From Flavobacterium quisquiliarum (lineage in GTDB: Bacteria > Bacteroidota > Bacteroidia > Flavobacteriales > Flavobacteriaceae): a DNA stretch of 64,000 bases. The stretch spans positions 186,001 to 250,000 of the forward strand of contig NZ_WWEM01000037.1 in NCBI RefSeq assembly GCF_019308285.1. Direction: 5' to 3'. Position 1 is the stretch's first letter. Each line of letters starts with the position of its first letter. The notes beneath the pieces were generated by a model. It made no database searches. It was not told the origin of the DNA and saw only the letters and a list, made by a program, of their open reading frames with translations. The position numbers and the translations under genes were made by a program. This document shows, in pieces, positions 25,526-34,711 of this stretch.

Positions 25526-26197
25526 ATGAAAAAAAATCAACTAGAAATAGCTTGTTTTAATTACGAATCGGCAATAATTGCACAGGAAAATGGAGCGGAC
25601 AGAATCGAACTTTGCGAAAACATGAAGCTTGGCGGTACAACGCCAAATTCGATTTTAGTGGTAAAAGTCCGTGAAGATTTAAAGATTAAAATGCACGTAA
25701 TTATAAGGCCTAGAGGTGGTGATTTTGTTTATTCGGATGAAGAATTGACAGAAATGAAACAAGATATCAAGCAGTTTAAAAAACTGGGTGTAGACGGTTT
25801 TGTTTTCGGAATTTTGAAAGATAACGGAAAAGTAAATAAGAAACAGAATAAGGAACTGGTGCATTTGGCTCACCCGCTTTCTTGCACTTTTCACCGCGCT
25901 TTTGATGTGGTTAAAGATGTCGAAAAATCATTAGAAGATGTTATAGACTGCGGTTTCAAAACAATTCTTACTTCGGGTCAAGCTGTAAATGTAGAAGAAG
26001 GAATTTTGGCTTTGCAGCGAATTCAGGAATTGGCTGGAGATAGAATTGAGATTATGCCTGGAGGAGGTCTGCGATCTTCAAATATAAAATTACTGCAAGA
26101 TAAATTAAATTTGACTTTTTATCATTCATCTGCCGTTACAAATAATTCTGAAACTGCAAATCCAGAAGAAATAAAAGAACTTAAAAACTTTCTATAG
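25526..26197 (+). CDS. cutC: CutC-family protein (copper homeostasis / putative aldolase fold)
   Basis: A 223-residue TIM-barrel protein with the CutC signatures LEIACFNYESAIIAQENGA, RIELCENMKLGGTTPN, RPRGGDFVYS, TFHRAFDV and the glycine-rich IMPGGGLRSSNI. CutC was named from E. coli copper tolerance; its biochemical reaction is unresolved. The ATG at 25526 is used because the family begins just before LEIACF; a TTG reading eight codons upstream is possible. Confidence 0.92.
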   Translation: MKKNQLEIACFNYESAIIAQENGADRIELCENMKLGGTTPNSILVVKVREDLKIKMHVIIRPRGGDFVYSDEELTEMKQDIKQFKKLGVDGFVFGILKDNGKVNKKQNKELVHLAHPLSCTFHRAFDVVKDVEKSLEDVIDCGFKTILTSGQAVNVEEGILALQRIQELAGDRIEIMPGGGLRSSNIKLLQDKLNLTFYHSSAVTNNSETANPEEIKELKNFL

Positions 26198-26210
26198 TTC
26201 CAAAAATAGA

Positions 26211-26243
26211 AAAGCCTGGAGTTGGCATACTCCAGGCTTTTTT
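26211..26243. terminator. Bidirectional terminator
   Basis: Stem AAAGCCTGGAGT/ACTCCAGGCTTT between the convergent cutC and receptor genes, with A and T runs on the two sides. Confidence 0.9.
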
Positions 26244-26292
26244 CTACAAGAACTTATTTAAAATATTAAAATAGATCTAATAAAAGCGGTGA

Positions 26293-28710
26293 TTAGAACA
26301 TACCGCCTCCGCCTTTATTAGTATTATCGTCTCTTTGTTTACGTTGTAAATTTTTGATTTTCCCGCCTCCAAAGTTGTAAGTTAAACCTAAATAAACCGT
26401 TTGGCTCTCCCATGTAAACTGACCTGCTTGAGGATAAGGATAATTAGTATCAAACGCATATTTCATAGTATTGAAAACGTCATTAAAACGTACACTGATG
26501 TTCATTTTGTTGTCTAGCAAAGTATAGCGTGAACCAATATCCATTTTATACATTTCGTGACTATTGTTCTGAACGCCGTCAACTGCACCTCTGTAGAAAC
26601 CAAAAAGTAAGAAACTTAAACGTTTGTTTGCTTTAAAGTTAGAGTTCATACGTCCGTTGAAAGCGGCAACAGTAACGGTTCTGTTTTCTGAAATAAATTG
26701 ATTTCTATCCTCATGATATTTAGACACAACTCCTTCTTGGTTGATACTTGAAAAATCAATAGATGGCTGGATATCCCACCATTTTGTAATTTTATAGTTC
26801 AATGAAACTTCAAATCCATAAGCTGTATTATGATCAAAGTTCGTGAAAGACATAATTTGTTTATTTCCGCTTGGATCTGTGTCGTCTGGGTATAAAATTC
26901 TACTGATTTGATCATTAATACTTCTCACAAAAACACCAGCAGTAAAACTTCCTTTTTCAAGAGTTTTAGTATAATTTACTTCTACTGAATTGGTAAACTG
27001 AGGTCTTAAATCTGGATTTCCATAAGAAGTTACCAGTGGAGTAGAAAACTCACGGATTGGTTTTGTCTGTTCTAAACTAGGACGATCTACACGACGGCTG
27101 TAGCTAAATTGTAAAGTATTTTTATCATTTAAGTTATAGGTTAAATAAGCTGACGGATATAAAGTAAGATAATCATCATCATACTTCACTTCACCATGAT
27201 TTAAGTCTGCCTGCATTTTATAACTTTCAAAACGAGCACCCACTTGGTAACTGATTTTTTTGAATTTCTGCCCAAAAGTCACATAAGCAGAATAAATATC
27301 AGTATCATAGGTATAATTAGAAACTAGATTTTGTGTAGGATCTTGATCGTTTACTCTATTGTAATCGTTATCTGTTCTTGTTAATCGAGCTTCAGCCCCA
27401 GCTTCAAGAGTCGTTTTTTCGTTTAAGGGATTAACATAATCGACATTCAAAGTACTTAGCTTTCGGTCATATCTCAAGAAATCATTATAAATTTCTGAAC
27501 TTACAGCATTGTTCGTCATTGTAATTGTATTGTCAAAATTGGCATTTTGACTTTCTTTTGTATCGCTGTAGTTTCCTTCAAAATCTAAAGTATGTCCCTC
27601 TTTTTTAAAGATATGTTTGTATGCTAAATTGTAAGTGCCAGTCGTATTTGGTCCCTGGTATCTTGATTTTTGATACATATTAGCGATATTTTCTGGAGAA
27701 TTGATATAATCAATATCAGTATTCACCAAACCAACACCAGTCGATTTATTCTGGTTAGTATAGATAGACAAGGTATTATGGTCGTCTATTAAATAATCCA
27801 TTCCAATTTTGTACAAATAGGATTCATCGTCATTGACAATGTCTAATCTTTGAGTAAGGCTTTGGTCCAATTTTTTGATAAAACCATCATTAAAATATTT
27901 TCCAGAGTTATTACCTGCGTTTCCAAAAAAGTTCACTTTTCCGGTTTTGTAATTTAAATCTAGAGATTGGTTAAATTTAGCCGTTTCTCCAAAAGTGATA
28001 CCGCCGCTGTATGTTCCATTAAAACCAGTATTAGCATTTTTATGCAAAATAATATTAATGATTCCAGACATTCCTTCCGGATTGTATTTGGCACTTGGAT
28101 TGGTAATCAGCTCAATTTTTTTGATTGAGGTTGACGGAATTTGTTTCAATAATTGAGCAGGATCAATATTAGATGGACGTCCGTCAATTAATACACGAAC
28201 ATTGTCGTTGCCGCGAAGCGAAAGTTTTCCGTCCTGATCCACATTTACAGAAGGAATATTGTTCATAATATCGGATGCAGAAGCGCCAGCGGTGGTTAAA
28301 TCTTTACCAACGGTTACTACTTTTCTATCGATTTTTTGTTCGATTGTAGAACGTTCTGCCACAATATTCACGCCTTTAAGCTGTGTTGCTTCTTCTTCAA
28401 GAGCAATATTTAAGGTTGCATTTTTTTTGTTTTCGCTTAAAAGAACAGAACCAATATATTTTCTAAATCCAATATATTGAATTTCTATGGTATAACTTTT
28501 TAAAGCAATATTTTTAAATGAAAAATCTCCATTATCGTCTGTATTTACTCCAGAAACGACTTTTCCATTTTCTTTAAGAGAAACAGTAGCATAAGAAATC
28601 GGCATGCTGTTTGACTTTTCTGTAATTTTTCCAGAAACGGTTCCCGTATTCTGAGCTTGTGCTGTCGCGATTACCCCCAATAACGCGAACAGAAAGAATT
28701 TTAATTTCAT
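26293..28710 (-). CDS. TonB-dependent receptor-like outer membrane protein
   Basis: An 805-residue outer-membrane barrel. In order: signal peptide (cleavage near AQAQN), a carboxypeptidase-regulatory-like beta domain (GTVSGKITEKSNSMPISYATV, about residues 24-110), a plug domain (SASDIMNNIPSVNVDQDGKL, RGNDNVRVLIDGRPS), and a barrel ending in an aromatic-rich strand (VYLGLTYNFGGGK). The tail KNLQRKQRDDNTNKGGGGMF is short and glycine-rich. This matches the outer_membrane_beta-barrel_3 type, typical of peptide or siderophore uptake receptors. The substrate is unknown, and no neighbour gene helps. Confidence 0.88.
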   Translation of the reverse strand: MKLKFFLFALLGVIATAQAQNTGTVSGKITEKSNSMPISYATVSLKENGKVVSGVNTDDNGDFSFKNIALKSYTIEIQYIGFRKYIGSVLLSENKKNATLNIALEEEATQLKGVNIVAERSTIEQKIDRKVVTVGKDLTTAGASASDIMNNIPSVNVDQDGKLSLRGNDNVRVLIDGRPSNIDPAQLLKQIPSTSIKKIELITNPSAKYNPEGMSGIINIILHKNANTGFNGTYSGGITFGETAKFNQSLDLNYKTGKVNFFGNAGNNSGKYFNDGFIKKLDQSLTQRLDIVNDDESYLYKIGMDYLIDDHNTLSIYTNQNKSTGVGLVNTDIDYINSPENIANMYQKSRYQGPNTTGTYNLAYKHIFKKEGHTLDFEGNYSDTKESQNANFDNTITMTNNAVSSEIYNDFLRYDRKLSTLNVDYVNPLNEKTTLEAGAEARLTRTDNDYNRVNDQDPTQNLVSNYTYDTDIYSAYVTFGQKFKKISYQVGARFESYKMQADLNHGEVKYDDDYLTLYPSAYLTYNLNDKNTLQFSYSRRVDRPSLEQTKPIREFSTPLVTSYGNPDLRPQFTNSVEVNYTKTLEKGSFTAGVFVRSINDQISRILYPDDTDPSGNKQIMSFTNFDHNTAYGFEVSLNYKITKWWDIQPSIDFSSINQEGVVSKYHEDRNQFISENRTVTVAAFNGRMNSNFKANKRLSFLLFGFYRGAVDGVQNNSHEMYKMDIGSRYTLLDNKMNISVRFNDVFNTMKYAFDTNYPYPQAGQFTWESQTVYLGLTYNFGGGKIKNLQRKQRDDNTNKGGGGMF

Positions 28711-29005
28711 GATTTTCTTATTGATTGTTTTGATTTGATTGATGATGATTGTGTTAGTTACTTTTTATTTTTTTTTCTTGCTTCAATAAAAAATTGATGT
28801 CTCTATTAAGACTCTCATGTGTTTGTTATGTTACAATAAAATGTAAAAAAAAATATAAAAACTTTCTCTCTGCTTGTTTTATAAGAGATTAGGCTTTTTG
28901 TTTTTTGATAATTTTAACAATTAAAAATTCCACTTTTTTGCCAAATTCAGATTGTTTTCTTGAATTTAATATGTTTTTGATTTTCTCTAATTGATGAATA
29001 AGCAG

Positions 29006-29014
29006 TATCTTTGC
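29006..29014 (+). promoter_or_regulatory. -7 promoter box of argS
   Basis: TATCTTTGC (TAnnTTTGc), 20 bp before the argS ATG. The rest of the 324-bp gap 28711-29034 is AT-rich; I see no gene or hairpin in it. Confidence 0.6.
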
Positions 29015-29034
29015 TCACTTTAAAATAAGTTTAC

Positions 29035-30813
29035 ATGTCATTAGCACAAATTCTAACACCTTCTATACAACAAGCAATACAGGCATTATTTGATGTTACT
29101 GTTGAAAAAATCGAGTTTCAGACTACCAGAAAAGAGTTTGAAGGCGATATTACAATGGTAATTTTTCCATTGTTAAAAGTGATAAAAAGCAATCCAGCAG
29201 AATTAGGAAACAAAATAGGAAACTATTTAGTAGAGAATGTTTCGGAGGTAGCACGCTTTAATGTAGTATCTGGTTTCTTGAATATTGTAATTTCGGATAG
29301 TTATTATGTCAATTTCTTTAACGAAATAAGAGACGGTAAACAATTTGGCTTTGTTCAGCCAAATCCTGCTGAAAAAGCAGTAATGGTAGAATATTCTTCT
29401 CCAAACACCAATAAACCTTTGCATTTAGGACACGTTCGTAATAATTTATTAGGATATTCTGTAGCAGAGATTTTAAAAGCTTCAGGTAAAAAAGTGTATA
29501 AGACACAAATCATAAACGATAGAGGAATTCATATCTGTAAATCAATGCTGGCTTGGGAGAAATTCGGAGACGGAGAAACTCCTGAAACTTCTGGTTTAAA
29601 AGGAGATAAATTGGTTGGTAAATACTATGTAGAGTTTGATAAAGCTTACAAAAACGAAATTAACGGTTTAATTGAAACTGGTAAAACAGAAGAAGAAGCT
29701 AAAAAACAAGCGCCGATTATTATAGAAGCGCAGGATATGCTGAAAAAATGGGAAGCCGGAGACGAAAAAGTAATTGCACTTTGGAAAAAAATGAACCAAT
29801 GGGTTTATGATGGTTTTGCTACAACATACACCAATCTTGGAGTTGATTTTGACAGATATTATTACGAAAGCAATACGTACCTATTAGGAAAAGATGTTGT
29901 TCAGGTAGGTTTAGATAGAGGGGTTTTCGAAAAAGATCCTGACGGTTCTGTTTGGATTGATTTAACTGATGAAGGTCTTGATCGTAAAATCGTTTTACGT
30001 TCTGATGGAACTGCGGTTTACATGACACAAGATATTGGAACTGCAATTCAACGTGTAAAAGATATGCCGGATGTTGGAGGTATGGTTTACACCGTTGGAA
30101 ATGAACAGGATTATCACTTTAAAGTGTTGTTCTTAATTCTTAAAAAATTAGGTTTTGACTGGGCTTCAAGTTTATATCATTTGTCATACGGAATGGTAGA
30201 TTTGCCTTCTGGAAAAATGAAAAGCCGTGAAGGAACTGTTGTAGACGCAGATGATTTAATGCAGGATATGACAGACACTGCGAAACAAATCTCTGAAGAT
30301 TTAGGAAAACTAGACAGCTATTCTGACGACGAAAAAGCAAAATTATATAAGACGATTGGTTTAGGAGCTTTAAAATATTACATTTTAAAAGTAGATCCTA
30401 AAAAGCGTATCTTATTTAATCCAGAAGAATCTGTTGATTTTGCTGGAAATACAGGTCCATTTATTCAATATACGTATGCCAGAATTCAGTCAATAATTCG
30501 TAAAGCCGATTTTGATTTTTCTGCTAAAATTGAAATTGAAGAACTTCACGAAAAAGAAAAAGAATTGGTAAAACAAATCGAGCTTTTCCCAGAAGTAATT
30601 CAGAATGCGGCACAAAATCACAGCCCAGCTTTGATTGCTAATTATACGTACGATTTGGTAAAAGAGTATAACTCATTTTATCAATCGGTACATATTTTAG
30701 GTGAAGTTGATTTGACTAAAAAAATATTCAGAGTACAGCTTTCTCAAAAAGTAGCCGAAGTTATAAAATCTGCATTCCAGTTATTAGGAATTGCAGTTCC
30801 CGAGAGAATGTAA
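29035..30813 (+). CDS. argS: Arginine--tRNA ligase
   Basis: Charges tRNA-Arg. Class I synthetase of 592 residues: the additional N-terminal domain (residues 1-110), the HIGH-type motif (HLGHVRNNLLG), the KMSKS-type loop (GKMKSREGTVV) and the helical anticodon-binding domain ending in AVPERM. The C-terminal RM ending is typical for ArgS. Normal length and intact motifs. Single-gene unit with its own promoter and terminator. Confidence 0.97.
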   Translation: MSLAQILTPSIQQAIQALFDVTVEKIEFQTTRKEFEGDITMVIFPLLKVIKSNPAELGNKIGNYLVENVSEVARFNVVSGFLNIVISDSYYVNFFNEIRDGKQFGFVQPNPAEKAVMVEYSSPNTNKPLHLGHVRNNLLGYSVAEILKASGKKVYKTQIINDRGIHICKSMLAWEKFGDGETPETSGLKGDKLVGKYYVEFDKAYKNEINGLIETGKTEEEAKKQAPIIIEAQDMLKKWEAGDEKVIALWKKMNQWVYDGFATTYTNLGVDFDRYYYESNTYLLGKDVVQVGLDRGVFEKDPDGSVWIDLTDEGLDRKIVLRSDGTAVYMTQDIGTAIQRVKDMPDVGGMVYTVGNEQDYHFKVLFLILKKLGFDWASSLYHLSYGMVDLPSGKMKSREGTVVDADDLMQDMTDTAKQISEDLGKLDSYSDDEKAKLYKTIGLGALKYYILKVDPKKRILFNPEESVDFAGNTGPFIQYTYARIQSIIRKADFDFSAKIEIEELHEKEKELVKQIELFPEVIQNAAQNHSPALIANYTYDLVKEYNSFYQSVHILGEVDLTKKIFRVQLSQKVAEVIKSAFQLLGIAVPERM

Positions 30814-30835
30814 TCTCATTAAAACCAATATATAA

Positions 30836-30870
30836 GAGCCTGACAGTTTTGAAATTGTCAGGCTTTTTTG
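30836..30870 (+). terminator. Terminator of argS
   Basis: Stem GCCTGACA/TGTCAGGC followed by a T-run. Confidence 0.9.
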
Positions 30871-30965
30871 TTTTTAGAAATTACCTCTAAAAGATTGAGA
30901 AGTATCAATATAAGACATATTTTAGTTCTAAGACTTTTTTTTGTAGGAAACTACATTTGTTTTGT

Positions 30966-31227
30966 TTAGGTTTGTCTAAGAATTCTGAAAACAATATACC
31001 ACTCCTAAAAAATATTGTAAAGTATATTTCTTCCAATTTTGATGTTTTAGTCATTCATTCTCGAAACTATTTCAAAATTGATAATAGCTATCTTCTTTAA
31101 GTAATACTATCAGCTGAAAATATCTTCCTTATATTCATTTTTAACTATTTTGAATTAGTACCCTGTTTAGTCTAAAATGGTAAGGGATTAAGAAGCCGTC
31201 TAAAATTTATTTAGACGGTTTTTTTTC
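30966..31227 (+). ncRNA. Possible small RNA between argS and susC
   Basis: The 598-bp gap 30871-31468 contains no convincing ORF. A TAnnTTTG box (TACATTTG) lies at 30952-30959 and a good hairpin with poly-T at 31194-31227. argS already has its own terminator, so the second one suggests an independent transcript of roughly 260 nt. There is no clear -33 TTG. The alternative is a decayed gene that has kept its terminator. The distal part, 31228-31468, is AT-rich leader sequence of the SusC gene. Confidence 0.25.
31194..31227 (+). terminator. Orphan terminator
   Basis: Stem CCGTCTAA/TTAGACGG followed by eight T. No recognised gene ends just before it. Confidence 0.8.
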
Positions 31228-31468
31228 ATCTTTTAAGTTGCAGGAAATTGACTCGTGAAAAATTATGGGAATGTTAAACGATTTTTCGTTTTTGTTACTT
31301 TTTCTTCTCATTTTAACTTATTTGTAAGTTATTTATTTCTTTTTTATAATTTATCTTTAATTTTTGTAGTATAAATATTTCAAATAATAATGTTAAAGTA
31401 TATAAAAATCTTGTTAAAATTATTTTAAATTTTTAAGTTCGCCCTTAATAACTCAAAACAAAAAAATA

Positions 31469-34400
31469 ATGAAACAAAACTTAAAAAGATTGATTGTACT
31501 TTTTTTTGTACTTGGAATGCAATTGTCATTTGCACAAGTGAAAAAAATAGTAGGTACGGTTTCTGGTACGACAGGACCTATTCCAGGCGTGAATGTGATT
31601 GTTAAAGGAACGGCTAATGGCGTTCAAACTGATTTTGATGGAAAATATTCTATTAATGCAAAAGAAGGAGATGTATTAGTTTTTTCTTTTGTTGGAATGG
31701 AAAATTCTGTTGTTAAAATTGGAAATTCAAATACAATAAATGTATCAATGCAAGACGGCGTTAATTTAAATGAAGTTGTTGTGGTTGGTTATGGTACTAC
31801 AACAAATAAATCATTTACAGGAACATTTAAGCAGATCAAAGCTGATGTTTTAGAACGTAAAAATGTAACAAATGTATCTCAGGCTCTAGCAGGAGAAATT
31901 GCAGGAGTTCGAGTAATTAATACTTCTGGACAGCCGGGAAAAGATGCAACTATTCGTATACGTGGAATAGGAACAGTAAACGCTAGTGCTGATCCTCTAT
32001 ATGTTGTCGATGGAGTTCCGTTTAGTGGTAATATTAGCTCGATTAATTTTTCTGATATTGAATCTACAACCGTTTTAAAAGATGCTTCAGCTACAGCTAT
32101 TTATGGTTCCAGAGGTGCTAATGGAGTTATTATTATTAATACTAAGTCTGGTAAGTCTAGCAAATCTTACATTCAGGTGGAAACAAAAATTGGTAATAAT
32201 ATTTCATTAATTCCAAGATATAGTGTTATTAAATCTGCAGATGAGTATATAGCATTAGGTTGGGAAGGTTTATATAATCAAGGAGTTATAACAAAGAAAG
32301 CTGATCCTGTTGCTTATGCAAATCAAAATTTGTTTAATGCGACTGTTGGTGTAAATCCTGCTTATAATTCTTGGAATGTTGCTAATGGCGGCGAGTTGAT
32401 TGATCCTGTTACCAGAACAGTTAGATCAGGTGTAACAAAAAAATACACTCCAGAAAATTGGGAAGATTATGCTTTCCAAGCTTCTCTAAGATCAGAAACT
32501 AACTTAACTATGGGTGGAGGAGAAGGAAAAACAAATTATTATTCATCTTTCGGCTATCTTGAAGATAAAGGATATTCAATAAATTCTGATTTTAAGCGTT
32601 TGTCAACTCGTTTAAATGTTAATCATCAAATCAGGACTTGGTTAAAAGGGTCTGTGAATATGGGATACACTTATTCTAAATCTAATAATAACGGACAAAC
32701 ATCTGACTCCAATAGTGTATTTTGGTTTGTTGACAATATGGCGCCAATTTATCCACTTTTCCAAAGAGATTCAAAAGGTAATATTTTACAGGATCCAATC
32801 TATGGAGGAGGGTTATATGATTATGGACAAAACAGAAGATTTGGCTCTTTGACTAATGCTATTTCTGATGCATACAAGACAGTTGATAGGACAGGTCGTC
32901 ATGAACTTAATCTTAATGTTTCTTTTGATTTACAATTTACAAAGGGATTAAACTTAGAAACTAGAGTAGGGTCTCAGTATTTTAATTCATCTCGTGATTT
33001 AAAAGGTGACTCATTTTATGGCTCTTCAGCACAACAAAATGGAAGTCTTGATAAAACTAAAAACGAAAGATTGTCCTATAATATTTTAAATCTATTACGT
33101 TTTAAAAAAGATATTGGATCTCATTCAATTGAAGCTTTAGTGGCTCATGAAAGTAATAAATTTAGTCAAGCATATATGTATGCATCTGGACATAATTTGT
33201 TTGATCCTAATGGTTTAGAATTAAATAATGCTGTAGTGTCTTCTCCATCATCTTCATATACATATGGGTTCTCTTTAGAAAGTTATTTCAGTCAATTAAA
33301 TTACAATTATAAAGATACCTATTTTCTATCAGGTACAGTGAGACGAGATGGTAGCTCTAAATTTATAAATAATAAATGGGGAACATTTGGTTCTGTTGGA
33401 GCTTCATGGGTAATTTCGAATGAATCATTTATGCAAAATCAAAAGATATTTAGTTCATTGAAATTAAAAACAAGTTATGGTGTCACAGGAGAACAAGGTG
33501 TGACTGACTCGAATGGAAATTTAGATTATTATCCTGGGGTTGATAAATATTCTATTAATAATTTAAATGATGATGTTTCGCTAGCATTTTTAACAAAAGG
33601 AAATCCAGATTTAACTTGGGAAAAATCAAAACAATTTCAGGTGGGTGTTGAATTTAGTTTAGGAAGTTATATAGATGCTACAATAGATTATTATTCGAAG
33701 AACACTTCTAATTTACTTTTTGACCGAAGAGTAGGACCATCTTTAGGGTATGCAATTATGAAGGTTAATGATGGACAATTGTTAAATAGTGGTTTGGAGT
33801 TTGATGTTACTGCTCATTTATTAAAAGGGAAAAATTATTTTGTTGATTTTAATGTCAATGGAGAGTTGCCGAAAAATGAAATGTTAAAAATGCCAATTGA
33901 TCCTGCCACAGGACAAGAAAAGATTATTGATATAGCAACTATATATGGAAGAGCTGATGGGCATTCTCTTTATGATTTCTATGTTCCAGAATATGTAGGT
34001 GTAGATTCTCAAACAGGGGTTGCTCAATGGAAAGCATATTATTATGATGCAAATGGTAATGGACAATTAGATGGTACAGAAACTTACATTAAATCCTTGT
34101 ATGAGTGGCAAAAACAAAATCCTGATAAAGTAGGAAATGTTGTGGAAACTATAACGACTACTTATGCTAACGCAGCTAATAAATTTATTGGTAAATCTTC
34201 TATTCCTAAAGTAAGAGGGGCATTTACCTTGAGTACAAAATATAAAGCTTTTAGCTTGAGTACACAGTTTTTGTATAGCTTAGGGGGGTACGCTTATGAT
34301 TCCGCTTATCAATCTCTAATGCACAATGGCTACATTGGTTCTAACAACTGGAGTACAGATATTAAAAATAGATGGCAGAATCCTGGAGATATTACCGATG

Positions 34401-34693
34401 TACCTCGCTTGTCTAATACTTCTGATATTAGCGCTAATGGAACATCTTCACGTTTTGTTACTAAGGCAAATTACTTGTCGCTAAATAATATTAGACTTGG
34501 ATATTCTTTACCAAAGGAGTTTCTTCATACTATTAGTATGAACTCATTAGATATTTATGCTTCTGGTGATAATTTAATGTTATTTTCTGCTAGAAAAGGA
34601 TTTAATCCTGCAGGTGCTCTTTCTGGACAATCAAGTACTTACACATATGCCCCAATGTCAACTATTTCATTAGGAGTTAAAGCTAATTTTTAA
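31469..34693 (+). CDS. SusC/RagA-family TonB-linked outer membrane transporter
   Basis: A 1074-residue nutrient transporter: signal peptide (cleavage near LSFAQ), carboxypeptidase-like regulatory domain (GTVSGTTGPIPGVNVIVKG), the TonB box-like LNEVVVVGYGT, a plug domain with VTNVSQALAGEIAGV, RIRGIGTVNASADPLYVVDG and SATAIYGSRGANGVI, then a 22-strand barrel. It works with the SusD-like lipoprotein encoded 18 bp downstream to import glycans or peptides. No glycoside hydrolase, peptidase or regulator gene adjoins the pair, so the substrate cannot be guessed. Confidence 0.95.
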   Translation: MKQNLKRLIVLFFVLGMQLSFAQVKKIVGTVSGTTGPIPGVNVIVKGTANGVQTDFDGKYSINAKEGDVLVFSFVGMENSVVKIGNSNTINVSMQDGVNLNEVVVVGYGTTTNKSFTGTFKQIKADVLERKNVTNVSQALAGEIAGVRVINTSGQPGKDATIRIRGIGTVNASADPLYVVDGVPFSGNISSINFSDIESTTVLKDASATAIYGSRGANGVIIINTKSGKSSKSYIQVETKIGNNISLIPRYSVIKSADEYIALGWEGLYNQGVITKKADPVAYANQNLFNATVGVNPAYNSWNVANGGELIDPVTRTVRSGVTKKYTPENWEDYAFQASLRSETNLTMGGGEGKTNYYSSFGYLEDKGYSINSDFKRLSTRLNVNHQIRTWLKGSVNMGYTYSKSNNNGQTSDSNSVFWFVDNMAPIYPLFQRDSKGNILQDPIYGGGLYDYGQNRRFGSLTNAISDAYKTVDRTGRHELNLNVSFDLQFTKGLNLETRVGSQYFNSSRDLKGDSFYGSSAQQNGSLDKTKNERLSYNILNLLRFKKDIGSHSIEALVAHESNKFSQAYMYASGHNLFDPNGLELNNAVVSSPSSSYTYGFSLESYFSQLNYNYKDTYFLSGTVRRDGSSKFINNKWGTFGSVGASWVISNESFMQNQKIFSSLKLKTSYGVTGEQGVTDSNGNLDYYPGVDKYSINNLNDDVSLAFLTKGNPDLTWEKSKQFQVGVEFSLGSYIDATIDYYSKNTSNLLFDRRVGPSLGYAIMKVNDGQLLNSGLEFDVTAHLLKGKNYFVDFNVNGELPKNEMLKMPIDPATGQEKIIDIATIYGRADGHSLYDFYVPEYVGVDSQTGVAQWKAYYYDANGNGQLDGTETYIKSLYEWQKQNPDKVGNVVETITTTYANAANKFIGKSSIPKVRGAFTLSTKYKAFSLSTQFLYSLGGYAYDSAYQSLMHNGYIGSNNWSTDIKNRWQNPGDITDVPRLSNTSDISANGTSSRFVTKANYLSLNNIRLGYSLPKEFLHTISMNSLDIYASGDNLMLFSARKGFNPAGALSGQSSTYTYAPMSTISLGVKANF

Positions 34694-34711
34694 TTATAAA
34701 ATGCAAAAAAA

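Noticed and set aside
24421..26197. FabH paralogue and cutC as an operon
   Set aside because: A strong terminator (25455-25488) lies between them.
29006..29034. T-box or other riboswitch before argS
   Set aside because: The predicted leader is only about 15 nt, too short, and T-boxes are not expected in Bacteroidota.
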